Shown here: in pieces, positions 41,101 to 46,509 of the stretch
Layout of the letters: every line of letters begins with the position of its first letter
Numbering within the stretch: position 1 is the first letter of the stretch
Source: Trichobilharzia regenti
Taxonomy: Eukaryota; Platyhelminthes; Trematoda; Strigeidida; Schistosomatidae
Direction: 5' to 3'
NCBI GenBank assembly: GCA_944472135.2
Contig: OX235262.1
Coordinates: 55,586,440 to 55,650,439 of the forward strand
Length of the DNA stretch: 64,000 bases
Notes under the pieces: model-generated
The model's input: the letters and a program-made list of their open reading frames with translations, nothing else
The model's database searches: none
What the model was told of the DNA's origin: nothing
Position numbers and translations under genes: made by a program

Positions 41101-43022
41101 GCCTATATATATATATATATATATATGTCCTCAGTCTTCATATGATGCGTCGGTGGCACAGCAGTTAGGACTCTCGCAGACCATGCACATGGTCCGGAGT
41201 TCGATCCCCGACCACAGACGCACTCCTTTATCTCACTAAGCCAGAAATAGTGCTGGTAAAGAGGAAAGGTGGGCATGAGACTAGCAACCCCATCCCGTAA
41301 AAACAAACACTGCTACGGAAACTTCAAGCAACTAGCTTGAAGCTCTATGTTGCACTGAGAATGTAAAGGAAAAATTATTTTTATTATTTTTAATCTTCAC
41401 AAGTAATAAAAATGAAGTATATTCATTTAGAAAATCGATGACATTTATTATGCCTCAGACGGGATGGTGAGATTTAATATTTAGATAGAGTACATCGTAG
41501 TTCATCTTCGTTCGGTGAACACAAGACAGTATACTTGCTTCTCACTTTTCATTGCAGTCAAACAAAATAGTCACTAATTAAAAAATACACGCTAATAAGT
41601 CTTTCTGAAATAGTCTTCATCACTAGTTGTCCAGTCTGGGTGGATCTGCGTCTAGTTGACCGATTATGACAGTATTATGTTCAAGTCATTTCGACCACCC
41701 TTCCTCTAACTTGAGCTCTCTATCAGAGAGCAGGAGCTGTTATTTCGTCAAAAGGAGGTAATCAGTTTCATGTGTCTGATTCTTTGTGACTGATGAAGCC
41801 TGAATTCCATCAGCTGACGTCTCTGCATGCAGCTCTGAATGATAAACCTTCAAATATCCGAAAAGATTTGATTTTATTAGTATTTAATTGGTGGATGGTG
41901 ACTAGCAGTGGAATCCAGGATGAACATTTAGTCCTTTTCGGGACTTGTCATCTAGAGGTGTCAGCATTTCCCAGCAAGTGATGATGTTCTTACCAAGCCT
42001 TGAACCAGTGTCCATAGTTTCAAACGCCTAAGCGTTATCCAATAGACCAATTGGGCCACGAGAGCCACTTCTTGTGCGACGGGTCATATTAATTTAATTT
42101 TAGATTTTCCTATCGACTGATTGGACCGAAGTGCTTGGTCTCAGGTTGATATGTTAGAACATCATCACTCACTGAGGAATGTAGGTACATCCAAATGACA
42201 AGTCCCAAATAGGACGAAACGCGCATCCTGGATTCCACTTCTAGTCACCATCCGTCAATTAAATACTAATTAAATACCCAGACATCGTCGAAGCATCTGC
42301 ACAAGAAGTCGACATGTCAACCTGAGACCGAGCACTTCGGTCCAATCAATCGATGGGAAAATTTAAAATTCAATTTAGGTTTGATTTCCTTCGAGATTTA
42401 AGAGACGCCTTTCTAAAGAGTAATACTAGGCATGAAACCTAAGTCTAGTCCAAGGCTTCCTCGTAACTCTCTTCAACTGCCCAATACCACACATTTTTTA
42501 TTCTCCATGAAAATGTAATGTGATGTTGAAAGAAAATCACCTTGTGTTCGAATTCCTGTAATATATTTGAACGTAAGCGACGTTATTGAGGAATTCAAAT
42601 ACTTTAAGCCAGTTAATAGTAAAACATGTGTTGATAAACTGAATTTTTCGTAAAATACAATACATGCTAAAGTACTGAACTATTACTAACCTTTGCCTGT
42701 AACTTTTGTATAAGTTGAGCTGTTTTTGTTGTCCATCTTGATAACTTGACAATTTCCTCTTATAATTTGCTATTTCTGCTTCATAACGTGCTTTAATATG
42801 ACTAATTGTTTCTTCTGTGTCTGATGACTGAAGTTGATGCGTGAAGGGAGAATTTTTTCCAGACAAGTTAATATTACCATCGTCTGGTGTACATGCTGTT
42901 CCAGAGGATATTGGACAACACAGAGCTTCCAGTTGTGATGAATCCATACCAGCCATTTGGAAGAAACTATCTAAACTAATTTCTTCTTCTGGATTCATAC
43001 TGGCTAACTGTTCTTTTGTATC
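2002..43022 (-). CDS. CROCC: Rootletin-like (CROCC) coiled-coil gene, spliced, partial
   Basis: Eight exons (43022-42691, 39398-39315, 33939-33812, 29239-28954, 23948-23700, 21127-20858, 18310-17969, 2195-2002) join with matching phases and GT-AG introns into about 629 codons. The product is rich in E, Q, K, R and L in heptad-like order. Seen motifs that match rootletin from memory include [38 protein letters not shown] and SRLLSLWR. Rootletin (about 2000 residues in mammals) forms the fibrous rootlet anchoring ciliary basal bodies; a fluke would use it in ciliated larvae, flame cells and sensory endings. This window covers roughly the N-terminal third. The last exon stops after two bases of a codon, so the gene runs past the left edge. 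The first exon carries an apparent one-base deletion. Introns are 2.5-15.8 kb and filled with retroelements on both strands. A related long coiled-coil protein is the main alternative. Confidence 0.82.
2722..3250. repeat. Family A tRNA/hammerhead repeat, inverted pair
   Basis: A minus-strand partial unit (2722-2845: tail, degenerate hammerhead and part of the tRNA-like head) is followed by a plus-strand unit (about 2850-3250). The plus unit has body, box A-like tggctcaatggt, box B-like ggtttgaaaccc, and a hammerhead at 3138-3186 with first core base C to T (TTGAAGA). Confidence 0.75.
3251..3974. other. Intron without recognised features
   Basis: AT-rich intronic sequence of the rootletin-like gene. 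I see no gene, tRNA-like box or known repeat here. Confidence 0.5.
3980..4235 (+). repeat. tRNA-headed SINE with RTE-type 3' tail
   Basis: The head gtgcgtcggtggcatagccg with box B ggttcgatcc is tRNA-like. The body (4092-4160) resembles the 5' region of the RTE fragment at 21500-21570. The 3' end (ttgaagccctatgttccac) is shared with the 3' ends of the RTE copies at 7331 and 20589. Confidence 0.75.
4285..4955. repeat. Family A repeat: tandem minus units meeting a plus unit
   Basis: A full minus unit runs from about 4290 to 4694. The next minus unit begins with the same catggaggattt motif about 401 bases on, giving the unit length. That unit is cut at about 4790, where a plus partial unit with hammerhead and tail (4791-4955) takes over. 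Hammerhead cores here are degenerate (for example CTGAGAA in the plus copy). Confidence 0.75.
4956..5770. other. Intron without recognised features
   Basis: AT-rich. Nothing recognised on either strand. Confidence 0.5.
5775..5900 (-). repeat. Family B (Sm-alpha-like) fragment
   Basis: The minus strand reads as a decayed Sm-alpha end: the arm cagtggaattcaggat near 5783 is the complement of the usual atcctg(a/g)attccactg that follows the hammerhead cleavage site. The core is lost. Confidence 0.55.
5985..7375 (+). mobile_element. RTE-clade LINE, RT to 3' end, defective
   Basis: Frames give [34 protein letters not shown] and [20 protein letters not shown], which are RT domain blocks of RTE-clade LINEs (SR2/Perere-3-like in schistosomes). 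The catalytic motif reads VADD instead of FADD. Stops and shifts break the frame, including a +1 shift near 6917 shared with other copies. About 70 bases of T-rich then GC-rich foreign sequence (6630-6705) replace part of the RT. The 3' end is ctgaagccctatgttcc with an A/T tail. Confidence 0.85.
7545..7650 (+). repeat. Family B (Sm-alpha-like) hammerhead remnant
   Basis: The sequence contains gcaggtacatcc, gacgaaatgc and cctggattccactgc in Sm-alpha order. The CTGATGA core has decayed. Confidence 0.6.
7651..8655. other. AT-rich intron without recognised features
   Basis: Very AT-rich, with short AT runs. No gene or repeat family was identified. Confidence 0.5.
8660..9673 (-). mobile_element. 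Penelope-like family 3, C-terminal part and 3' end
   Basis: From 9673 leftward the frame [20 protein letters not shown] leads through an Asn/Asp-rich linker into a broken GIY-YIG-type region ([13 protein letters not shown], then [16 protein letters not shown] to PDIWKILL, 9240-8900). The 3' region at 8850-8700 ends in a gttcgaaacgtc motif. The same 3' end occurs at 9900-10010 (+), 62290-62100 (-) and 62700-62820 (+). GIY-YIG is the endonuclease of Penelope-like elements. Confidence 0.7.
9657..10015 (+). mobile_element. Penelope-like family 3, inverted second copy with deletion
   Basis: The frame [20 protein letters not shown] matches the neighbouring minus copy and runs to SSVVIPYKL and a stop. 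The GIY-YIG part is deleted, and the family 3' end (gttcgaaacgtcgtcatcc) follows directly. The two copies lie head-to-head with almost no spacer. Confidence 0.7.
10474..10662 (-). repeat. tRNA-headed SINE with CR1-like 3' tail
   Basis: On the minus strand a tRNA-like head (gtgcgtcggtggcacagtgg, box B ggttcgagccc) is followed by a 3' half with tgctgaaaattccatac and tgtggaatcaagc. That end closely resembles the CR1-like LINE 3' end at 31815-31870. The head is the same as in the SINEs at 3980 and 41148. Confidence 0.75.
10665..11285. other. Intron without recognised features
   Basis: Nothing recognised on either strand. Confidence 0.45.
11290..11660 (+). repeat. LTR-like sequence, second copy
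   Basis: The sequence is homologous to 1010-1320: shared caatcacag.agactt.gcgt, then a TATA-like ggtatataaaaa near 11560 and a ctatctgttgcct end. It is not flanked by gag-pol, so likely a solo LTR remnant. Confidence 0.5.
11955..12075 (+). repeat. Family A repeat, 3' part with intact hammerhead
   Basis: The copy starts inside box B, keeps the complete hammerhead and the tail (ggttctctaactgatgtcag, then ctcatgattaaatcctcc). The tRNA-like 5' head is absent. Confidence 0.8.
11968..12018 (+). ncRNA. Hammerhead ribozyme, family A, complete consensus core
   Basis: Helix I is GTACTG (11970-11975) with CAGTAC (12010-12015), 6 bp. The core CTGAAGA is at 11976-11982. Helix II is GTCC/GGAC (11983-11986, 11994-11997). 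GAA is at 11998-12000. Helix III is the palindrome ACAGCTGT (12001-12008) and C17 is 12009, so cleavage is predicted after 12009. Helix I is the open end (type I), as in the known schistosome Sm-alpha ribozyme. The very short palindromic helix III suggests action as a dimer. Activity is inferred. Confidence 0.8.
12140..12395 (+). repeat. Dispersed repeat E
   Basis: The sequence is similar to 39640-39830 and partly to 19250-19395. Shared blocks include gagtaattacatcaattatg and cccctctaatactcaat. It is AT-rich and has no coding frame; its origin is unknown. Confidence 0.5.
12725..13320. repeat. Family B (Sm-alpha-like) units, both orientations
   Basis: A tRNA-like head (box A gtctagtggataac, box B ggattcgatc) is visible on the plus strand at 12810-12870. 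A minus hammerhead remnant with CTGACGA core lies at 13113-13107, but its GAA element is mutated. A plus remnant at 13240-13310 has GTGATGA and paired ggaatgcag/ctgcattcc arms. Confidence 0.7.
13505..13675 (+). repeat. Family A repeat with hammerhead core deleted
   Basis: The tRNA-like head (gactgaatggtatacgagc, box B ggttcgaatcc) is clear. The hammerhead lacks CTGAAGAGTC but keeps gatgaaacagctgtccag. Confidence 0.7.
13690..14185. other. Intron without recognised features
   Basis: Nothing recognised. Confidence 0.45.
14190..14360 (-). mobile_element. Possible RTE LINE 3' end, very degenerate
   Basis: The sequence gggacataggacttcagc near 14225 resembles the complement of the RTE 3' end (gttgaagccctatgttccac). 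The flanking similarity is weak. Confidence 0.4.
14610..15635. other. AT-rich intron without recognised features
   Basis: No feature was recognised in this stretch. Confidence 0.45.
15640..16085. repeat. Family A inverted pair
   Basis: A minus unit (15640-15845) and a plus unit (about 15930-16085) meet with tRNA-like heads toward the centre and tails outward. The centre (gaccaccaaccactgtcactgg) resembles that of the pair at 34.4 kb. Hammerhead cores are degenerate. Confidence 0.7.
16245..16285. repeat. AT dinucleotide-type microsatellite
   Basis: An uneven (AT)n run. Confidence 0.85.
16500..16960 (-). repeat. Family C tRNA/hammerhead repeat, partial tandem
   Basis: The minus strand shows a tRNA-like head at about 16685-16620 (tagctcagtggtaacg, box B ggttcgaatctc). 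The hammerhead-like part occurs twice, at 16590-16540 and 16935-16880, about 346 bases apart. The second copy has CTGATGA, GAAAC, helix III ACC-TT-GGT and C17, with helix I CCTTG/CATGG. The first has perfect CCTTG/CAAGG but GACA in place of GAAA. Helix II is weak in both. Confidence 0.65.
16965..17965. other. Intron without clear features
   Basis: A segment near 17275-17310 (acatggaggaaatcgtgtga) recalls the RTE 3' region, but too little is left to call. Otherwise nothing was recognised. Confidence 0.4.
17969..18310 (-). CDS. CROCC: Rootletin-like exon 7 in window
   Basis: The exon has 114 codons, phase 0 at both ends; acceptor tgtttcag, donor GTAAGT. It starts [17 protein letters not shown]. 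The middle is non-coiled and rich in S, T, N, Q and P, and likely flexible. It then returns to coil with [20 protein letters not shown] and ends SALNRRATH. Vertebrate rootletin likewise has a Ser/Pro-rich break followed by a segment with SALHKRQ, which this end resembles. It has no internal ATG. Confidence 0.8.
18311..19175. other. Intron without recognised features
   Basis: Nothing recognised. Confidence 0.45.
19250..19395 (+). repeat. Dispersed repeat E, partial copy
   Basis: The part ctgagtagctttttcaataa and on to cttactcaatgatagg aligns with repeat E at 12.3 and 39.8 kb. Confidence 0.4.
19500..19785 (-). mobile_element. Penelope-like family 3 GIY-YIG fragment
   Basis: Bases 19620-19760 match 9060-9240 (shared attgta.ttgtgtgt and cttatctt.g..gtcaa) in the same orientation. 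Only the GIY-YIG region remains, without an open frame. Confidence 0.55.
19830..20180 (+). repeat. Family A repeat, diverged, with CTGATGA core
   Basis: A tRNA-like middle and a hammerhead at about 20074-20125: CTGATGA, helix II reduced to GTC/GAC, GAAAC, then ctgtccagtactcc. The helix I partner upstream is changed, so cleavage is doubtful. Confidence 0.6.
20415..20640 (+). mobile_element. RTE-clade LINE 3' end
   Basis: The sequence runs from ctcgagtggaacccg through gaggagatcgtgtgaag to gttgaagccctatgttccac and an ATAAT-type tail. The adjacent exon starts 220 bases away. Confidence 0.8.
20858..21127 (-). CDS. CROCC: Rootletin-like exon 6 in window
   Basis: The exon has 90 codons, phase 0 at both ends; acceptor ctaacag, donor GTATTT. 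It starts [19 protein letters not shown], then has a basic Ser-rich stretch ([15 protein letters not shown]) and an acidic one ([12 protein letters not shown]), and ends HALSQIAQ. In vertebrate rootletin the coil is also interrupted by a less regular region at about this point. Confidence 0.78.
21430..23600 (+). mobile_element. RTE-clade LINE, endonuclease to early RT, decayed
   Basis: Possible 5' UTR from about 21430. The AP-endonuclease start appears as [19 protein letters not shown] (21707 on). Pieces of its C-terminal part follow ([17 protein letters not shown] near 22290; the expected IDH region is broken), then the linker and early RT ([28 protein letters not shown] near 23560). Many stops and frame changes mean no function. 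It ends abruptly in the RT, so the 3' part is missing, unlike the usual 5' truncation. It fills most of the intron between exons 5 and 6. Confidence 0.8.
23700..23948 (-). CDS. CROCC: Rootletin-like exon 5 in window
   Basis: The exon has 83 codons, phase 0 at both ends; acceptor tatag, donor GTATGT. It begins [18 protein letters not shown] and ends in an Ala/Glu-rich coil, [16 protein letters not shown] to LATQ. Alanine-rich heptads of this kind are typical of rootletin. A truncated RTE LINE begins only about 100 bases downstream of the donor, inside the next intron. Confidence 0.82.
23950..24655. other. AT-rich intron without recognised features
   Basis: Nothing recognised. Confidence 0.45.
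24660..24960 (+). repeat. Family C tRNA/hammerhead repeat
   Basis: The head has tagcttagtggtaaca and box B-like gggttcggattt. Hammerhead-like part 24764-24810: helix I CCTTG/CAAGG perfect, GAAA at 24794-24797, helix III palindrome ACCTAGGT (24797-24804), position 17 T. The core has CTGA followed by an insertion, so this copy is probably inactive. Confidence 0.65.
24965..25795. other. Intron without recognised features
   Basis: Nothing recognised. Confidence 0.45.
25800..26365. repeat. Family A inverted pair, well preserved
   Basis: A nearly full minus unit (26165-25800) abuts a plus unit lacking the body (26166-26365). Boxes A and B are clear in the plus copy (tggctcaatggt, ggttcgaaccc). 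Hammerheads: the plus copy has CTGATGA, GAAAC and ACAGCTGT; the minus copy has an extra TGA duplication in the core. Helix I GTACTG/CAGTAC is affected in both. Confidence 0.75.
26590..27142 (-). mobile_element. Penelope-like family 5, RT C-terminus into GIY-YIG
   Basis: The frame contains [20 protein letters not shown] and ends near QPIFSS; the reading continues past a stop as TYQFQCFC.AS with YIG-like residues (26720-26650). This is the RT tail to GIY-YIG join known in Penelope-like elements. A matching piece in the other orientation lies at 32725-32940. Confidence 0.6.
27523..28580 (-). mobile_element. Penelope-like family 4, late RT plus GIY-YIG
   Basis: From right to left: RT block with [20 protein letters not shown] (28440-28360), RT tail [20 protein letters not shown] (28064 on), then a GIY-YIG region with [20 protein letters not shown] (27890-27810) and [12 protein letters not shown]. 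Stops and shifts divide it. Confidence 0.7.
28755..28880 (-). repeat. Family A fragment with hammerhead remnant
   Basis: On the minus strand: tgcgtactg, a damaged core, GTCTC.AAATAGGAC and GAAACAGC remain. It ends 70 bases from exon 4. Confidence 0.6.
28954..29239 (-). CDS. CROCC: Rootletin-like exon 4 in window (most diagnostic)
   Basis: This exon is 286 bases: acceptor attag at 29240, donor GTAAGT at 28953. It encodes a coiled coil with [17 protein letters not shown], then [17 protein letters not shown], then [17 protein letters not shown] and ends TDKDLTN. This order (leucine-rich repeat-like coil, WREEES.F..YF, SRLL.LWR..V..RR) is the best-conserved part of animal rootletin known to me and carries the identification. 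No frameshift or stop lies inside the exon. Confidence 0.88.
29400..30715 (-). mobile_element. RTE-clade LINE, RT and C-terminal region; longest RT frame
   Basis: The RT frame 30383-29715 (222 codons) holds [31 protein letters not shown] (catalytic FADD intact) and [20 protein letters not shown], ending ISNRDLWQ and a stop. Upstream, in another frame, [20 protein letters not shown] (30540-30480) gives an earlier RT block, so one frameshift lies near 30400. The C-terminal part continues past the stop in changed frames to 29600. The 3' end (cagctgaagccctatgttc on the minus strand) lies near 29440. It is dead but comparatively young. Confidence 0.88.
30790..31895 (+). mobile_element. CR1-like LINE 3' end with pentamer tail
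   Basis: The open frame 30828-31121 ends the [22 protein letters not shown], then [13 protein letters not shown] and a stop, a C-terminus of the type seen in CR1/Jockey-like LINEs. A long A/T-rich 3' UTR follows and ends at 31890 in about four copies of TTATG. A second, minus-strand 3' end is at 54345-55270. Confidence 0.7.
31900..32720. other. AT-rich intron without recognised features
   Basis: Nothing recognised. Confidence 0.45.
32725..32940 (+). mobile_element. Penelope-like family 5 GIY-YIG fragment
   Basis: The frame [19 protein letters not shown] (32775-32830) matches the start of the GIY-YIG domain. The region aligns with the complement of 26520-26760. Confidence 0.55.
33330..33520 (+). 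repeat. Family A fragment, degenerate
   Basis: Remnants gtgcatactgctc and gcccagtacttc surround a decayed core. Confidence 0.5.
33812..33939 (-). CDS. CROCC: Rootletin-like exon 3 in window
   Basis: This exon is 128 bases: acceptor ctacag, donor GTAAGT. It encodes [19 protein letters not shown] and ends in KLQEEQQ plus two bases (CG) of a split codon. The first base of the next exon (A) completes arginine, giving [16 protein letters not shown]. This phase match is strong support for the join. There is no ATG frame long enough to be listed by length alone. Confidence 0.8.
34200..34660. repeat. Family A inverted pair
   Basis: A minus unit (34430-34200) and a plus unit (34470-34660) have tRNA-like heads facing inward (box B gattcgaacccc in the plus copy). 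The plus hammerhead lacks CTGAAGA but keeps gacgaaacagctgtcc. Confidence 0.7.
34665..35400. other. Intron without recognised features
   Basis: Nothing recognised. Confidence 0.45.
35405..35660 (+). mobile_element. Degenerate RTE-like 3' end
   Basis: The part gaggcctatgtccgactagg near 35616 and the upstream guanine-rich order resemble RTE 3' ends. Confidence 0.45.
35800..37370 (-). mobile_element. RTE-clade LINE, RT to 3' end, defective
   Basis: On the minus strand: the region before the RT ([12 protein letters not shown]), [20 protein letters not shown] frames, and then [20 protein letters not shown], where a +1 shift moves GSETW out of frame. A TAGG-type tandem (about 36412-36432) interrupts the SFTYLGS region. 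It ends in the RTE 3' tail near 35815. Confidence 0.8.
37375..38230. other. AT-rich intron without recognised features
   Basis: Nothing recognised. Confidence 0.45.
38235..38885 (+). mobile_element. RTE-clade LINE, C-terminal part to 3' end
   Basis: The sequence starts at the LGSIVSTT region, has [20 protein letters not shown] (same +1 shift as the minus copy at 36.2 kb) and runs to the 3' tail gttatgttcctctagg. It forms an inverted repeat with 35800-36410. Confidence 0.8.
39315..39398 (-). CDS. CROCC: Rootletin-like exon 2 in window
   Basis: This exon has 28 codons, phase 0 at both ends. The acceptor ends in aatatag; the donor reads GTGAGC. It encodes [18 protein letters not shown] and on to SNKV, all coiled coil. 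The QYKKR segment directly continues the QKLQAK end of the previous exon, as in vertebrate rootletin. It is short and overlooked by ORF finding because the surrounding intron has many stops. Confidence 0.8.
39640..40080 (+). repeat. Dispersed repeat E with embedded family A fragment
   Basis: Bases 39640-39830 and 40030-40080 align with 12180-12360 and 12375-12455. In between, 39840-39990 is a family A piece with CTGAAGA (39917-39923) and GAAAC, but helix II and position 17 are altered. Confidence 0.55.
40480..40665 (+). repeat. Family B (Sm-alpha-like) with intact hammerhead core
   Basis: The hammerhead part has CTGATGA (40605-40611), helix II GTCT/GGAC, GAA (40626-40628), helix III palindrome ATGCGCAT (40629-40636) and C17 at 40637. 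Helix I is only about 3 bp, so cleavage would be weak. Confidence 0.65.
40670..41100. other. Intron without recognised features
   Basis: Nothing recognised apart from short AT runs. Confidence 0.45.
41104..41126. repeat. TA microsatellite
   Basis: A (TA)n run just before the SINE at 41148. Confidence 0.9.
41148..41390 (+). repeat. tRNA-headed SINE with RTE-type 3' tail
   Basis: The head gcgtcggtggcacagcagtt with box B gttcgatccc is followed by the body ggaaaggtgggcatgagact and the tail cttgaagctctatgttgcac. It is the same structure as 3980-4235. Confidence 0.75.
41780..42390. repeat. Family B (Sm-alpha) units, head-to-head
   Basis: A minus unit (about 42050-41885) with decayed hammerhead (ATGACAA) is followed by a plus unit whose hammerhead at 42186-42240 keeps agtcccaaataggacgaaac and the cctggattccact arm, but has AATGACA for CTGATGA. 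The classic Sm-alpha stretch cgaagtgcttggtctcagg is present near 42128. Confidence 0.75.
42395..42485 (+). repeat. Family C hammerhead-like fragment
   Basis: The part catgaaacctaag and tccaaggcttcc aligns with family C at 24.8 kb; the core is CTAAAGA. Confidence 0.5.
42691..43022 (-). CDS. CROCC: Rootletin-like exon 1 in window (frameshifted)
   Basis: The acceptor ends in atttcag before 43022; the donor at 42690 reads GTTAGT. The exon opens in frame as [19 protein letters not shown], followed by a Ser/Asp-rich linker and then coiled coil ([24 protein letters not shown]). After this the other frame reads [10 protein letters not shown], the expected rootletin-like continuation, and exits in phase 0 into the next exon. 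The open frame instead meets TAA at once in that exon. One base is therefore missing near 42718-42727, where a run of five A (minus strand) sits. The methionine at 42998 could be the start codon, but the good acceptor upstream suggests earlier exons or a 5' UTR exon. Confidence 0.8.
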
Positions 43023-43279
43023 CTGAAATGCGTAGATCAGAAAGAATTCAGGTGTTATTTAGCTGCAGAAACGATAGAAATTATTGTCAGCGTGGTAAAT
43101 GACAGATAACGGCCACACAGTTTGAATTTTACGGGTTGCCTATTCTATAAACAGACTGTATACGCCTTCAACTAGACATCATGCACTATCTAGATGACAA
43201 TCGATATGTAAAAGTTATTCTTGTCTAACAGACTTGTACATAGTATGGTATTTATTAAAAGTTTTGGTTTTTTGGCCAA

Positions 43280-44480
43280 ATATATAAACCAATGAATGGG
43301 AACACCCATGGGATTGCCAATATCAGGTTTGATTGCAGGAGTAGTGATGCAAAGACTCGAAAACATAATCCTATCAAAGATCAAACCCAAAATTTGGATA
43401 CGTTACGTAGATGACACATTTGTAATAATTAAAAGAAACGAGTTGGATAAAACTCACAACTTAATAAACAACGTCTTCAACGACATGAAATTCACAAGAG
43501 AACAGGGATCCAAGAACAAAATACCACTTTTGGACGTCTTAGTCAAGTGAACAACCACACAGGAATTAGAAACTCTAGTTCACAGAAAATCAACTCACAC
43601 AGACCAAATGCCTAATTACAACAGCAATCCAATAACACACCAAAGAATTTTATACAAACAATATTCAAGTGAGCCAGGAATCGTTGCAGCACTTCCACCT
43701 TAAGGAGAATTGAAGAAAGGTATCTCATGAACGTCTTCCAAAAGAATGGATATCAAAAGACATATACCTCCAAGTCAACCTACCAAATCAAAGACCCCCA
43801 AGGAAAGCATAAAAATAGTCGCTCTAGTATAGATAAAGGACATCTCAGAAGTTTCTGCAGACTCTTCAGACCATTGGGAATTGACGTTGCAAACAAACCA
43901 ACAAAACACTTCACACAGTTCTGTGTCAACTAAAAGACTCAACAACGAAAGAAGATAAAACCAACATCATCTACAAAATAAATTGTAACAACTGCGAAAA
44001 ACACTACATTGGCCAAAGCGGACATCCCTTCGTCTTCGTATCCACAAATATATGCTAACCGTCAAAAGACATGATATTCACTCCATATCACTACATACAG
44101 ACAAACACGGACATCAGTTCGACTGGGACAACTTTCAAATATTAGACAGAGGAAACACGATGAATGCTAGCTAGAGAATTTTTAGAAGCCTGATATACCA
44201 GTGAATCGTCAATCAGTAGACATATCGAGACAGACAAAATTTACCAACCGTTAAGAAGGAAATCTCATACACAAAGGGTCAAAGTCCGAGTCAATACAAG
44301 TAGCCTAGAGGTTGTGAAAACACACAAAAACAACCAATCACGTGCAAGGTGACCAGGATAGATGACTGATAAACTGGTGGAGAAATCTAACAAGCTCACT
44401 TCAAATTGAAGTATTCCCTGAAGATGTTGCCTAGTAGGGTGATGAAAGCTTCGCAAATTTACTATCCAGCTGAGAGAACA
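43280..44480 (+). mobile_element. Penelope-like family 1, RT plus GIY-YIG, broken
   Basis: The frame 43296-43547 reads GTPMGLPISGLIAGVVMQRL and IWIRYVDDTFVII (catalytic YVDD present), ending at a stop after LLDVLVK. Later frames give the finger region and NCNNCEKHYIGQSG (43983-44025), the GIY-YIG core. It is homologous to 55633-56706 but with several stops. A hammerhead-like motif follows at 44418. Confidence 0.8.
44411..44475 (+). ncRNA. Hammerhead-like motif at Penelope family 1 3' end
   Basis: The motif has CTGAAGA (44418-44424), a helix II hairpin of 6 bp including G-U pairs (44426-44431 with 44438-44443), GAAA (44444-44447), and AGCT pairing with a second AGCT downstream. Position 17 would be G, which is not allowed, and no helix I partner is visible. 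Likely inactive. Confidence 0.5.
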
Positions 44481-44660
44481 CAACCACATCAAAATTATCC
44501 ACCTGAGCTACAAATCTTCTCCATCATATCTAAGTTTTGGTTCCATCGAACATGATGGGCTAAGAATTCCACAGTAGTTTGCATATTTACCTTAAAGGTA
44601 TTAACGCAGCCATTATCTCTGTAATAAACTATCTTTTGCATATGAATAATACCATGATTT

Positions 44661-45375
44661 TTGTTAAGTTCTGTTTCACATAGTAGGATGATTTATCGTG
44701 TTGTGGTAAGATATTTTCGTACGATTGGATGGTGCAATCAAAAATTGACAGGTATCCTTCTCGTGTTAAACCAAACTGCATATACATATTTACATACATC
44801 TTCAGGAGCAGTAACATTGGAAGAACAGAAAGATGGCCATACCTCCAATTTTCTAAACATGTACCAAAAAGCCTATATCCTTAGGGAACAAATGCTTTCA
44901 ACAGTGCCCTCACCAGGCATCTACTCGACGCGGGTCATCATGTGGACATCGCAAGATCGTTCAAAATTATCAGCGGGCAGAAGAGTTCGATTCTCTCTAA
45001 GTTTGCCAAAGAAATCTCCATCACGTGTCTGAAGCGCGAATTAGGCTTCCAGGAAATAGCGGCGGTTGTCAGTCCTTCCTCTCTCTGATAATTGGATGTT
45101 TTCGTCCTCTTATTCATATGATCTCATAACTCCAAAAGATGATTATTGTTCGGAATAGTGTTTAATATTACATATATTATTATTACTGCATGCACATGTT
45201 GATTGATTTTTGTTTAAAAATGAACTCTGTACAGGTAACTTAGAATTGTTTTGATAGATAAACTGAATGATGTCTTTGGGATGTAAGTGGCTTATGAGAA
45301 GCCAACGAAATAAGCAATGATGGTAATATTTTACTCTGCAAAAACTGTTGTTCTTGCTTTATTTAAATATCTAAC
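44661..45375 (+). mobile_element. Penelope-like family 2, GIY-YIG and 3' UTR
   Basis: The frame SSNIGRTERWPYLQFSKHVP (44810-44870), then LLDAGHHVDIARSFKIIS, is a GIY-YIG-type region. It is shared with the minus copy at 48490-49140, and the 3' UTR (45160-45370) also matches 48690-48495. Stops break the frame. Confidence 0.65.
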
Positions 45376-45379
45376 TTAT

Positions 45380-46505
45380 ATTTATATATCCACCTTAGAT
45401 GGAATTTGTCCTATTGGATTAGACATTCGATTAGCAACGTCTAGGATTCTATTACACCACTAGCATAAAACAGGGGATTTGAAGTAATATCATCAGAATT
45501 TGACAAATATTCCATTCAGATTACTTTGAATAATTCAAAACTTTTATAGTCCAGCAAAAATTACTGATATAGTTGCAAATGAGGTGAAAAATGCTAAAGC
45601 GTAAAGCTACCAATTGACAGAGAGAGGAAGAAATGTTAGCCAATTTCAGTTGTATAATAAACTATACGCTTGACCTGTCATCTCTCTTTCTCTCCCTTAA
45701 TTTCACTTATTTAACCCATATTACCAAATAAATTTATCCTTTAAACACAGTTAAACATTATGAAAGTGAATTTTAGAATGTAATATTATTATTTTTTCAA
45801 AAAACGCGCAGTTGCTCCTTTTAATTTTTTTTCCAGGAAAAAACTCTAAACTTTTGAGTTTTCCGTTTTCCTGTAAAGATTAACATAAATGACACAGCCA
45901 CCACAGTTGCTAATGACAACACAGAGTCTAAAATGTTGGAATTTATCAAAAAAAATATGAAAAAAAATACACAATATGATTTTTATAAAAAAAATTCAAT
46001 TGAGATTTTTGTTTATTTTTTCCGTTTTATAAACTGCCTACTTTGAATTGTACACTAAGGTATATATACATATAGGTATTATATTTTAAATCAACTAGGA
46101 TGACAGTAAAACAGATATTTTCTATCAGTGTACAAAACTGTATGATGTAAATGTTGGAGACTGGGAAATACGCAGATAATGTGAGTTTGTTGACAAAGTT
46201 CTTAGCTGAAAGTCTCAGAAATACTTTTATTCCGCTGTAATTGTCAATATGAAACCAGTAGAATACACACGTGTTGGGATAAACAATCTGCGAATGCAGA
46301 GATGTCGGTAAAGATTATTTATGTTTAAAGCAAACGAGACAAGTTATCTTGTGTGTTAATTTAACGTAGTAGTTAAAAATGTATTGAAAGTCTACTAAAA
46401 GTAAAACGCACTTCTCAGGTGGATTTGTGTACGCTTAGGCTATAGTTTTAAAATATACATGAATTCGTTTCTGGAGCTATACTGGCAGCAGCCGATAAGT
46501 AGATA
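45380..46505. other. AT-rich stretch without recognised features
   Basis: Several poly-A and poly-T runs (for example 45950-46020). No gene was seen. Confidence 0.45.
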
Positions 46506-46509
46506 TTCA

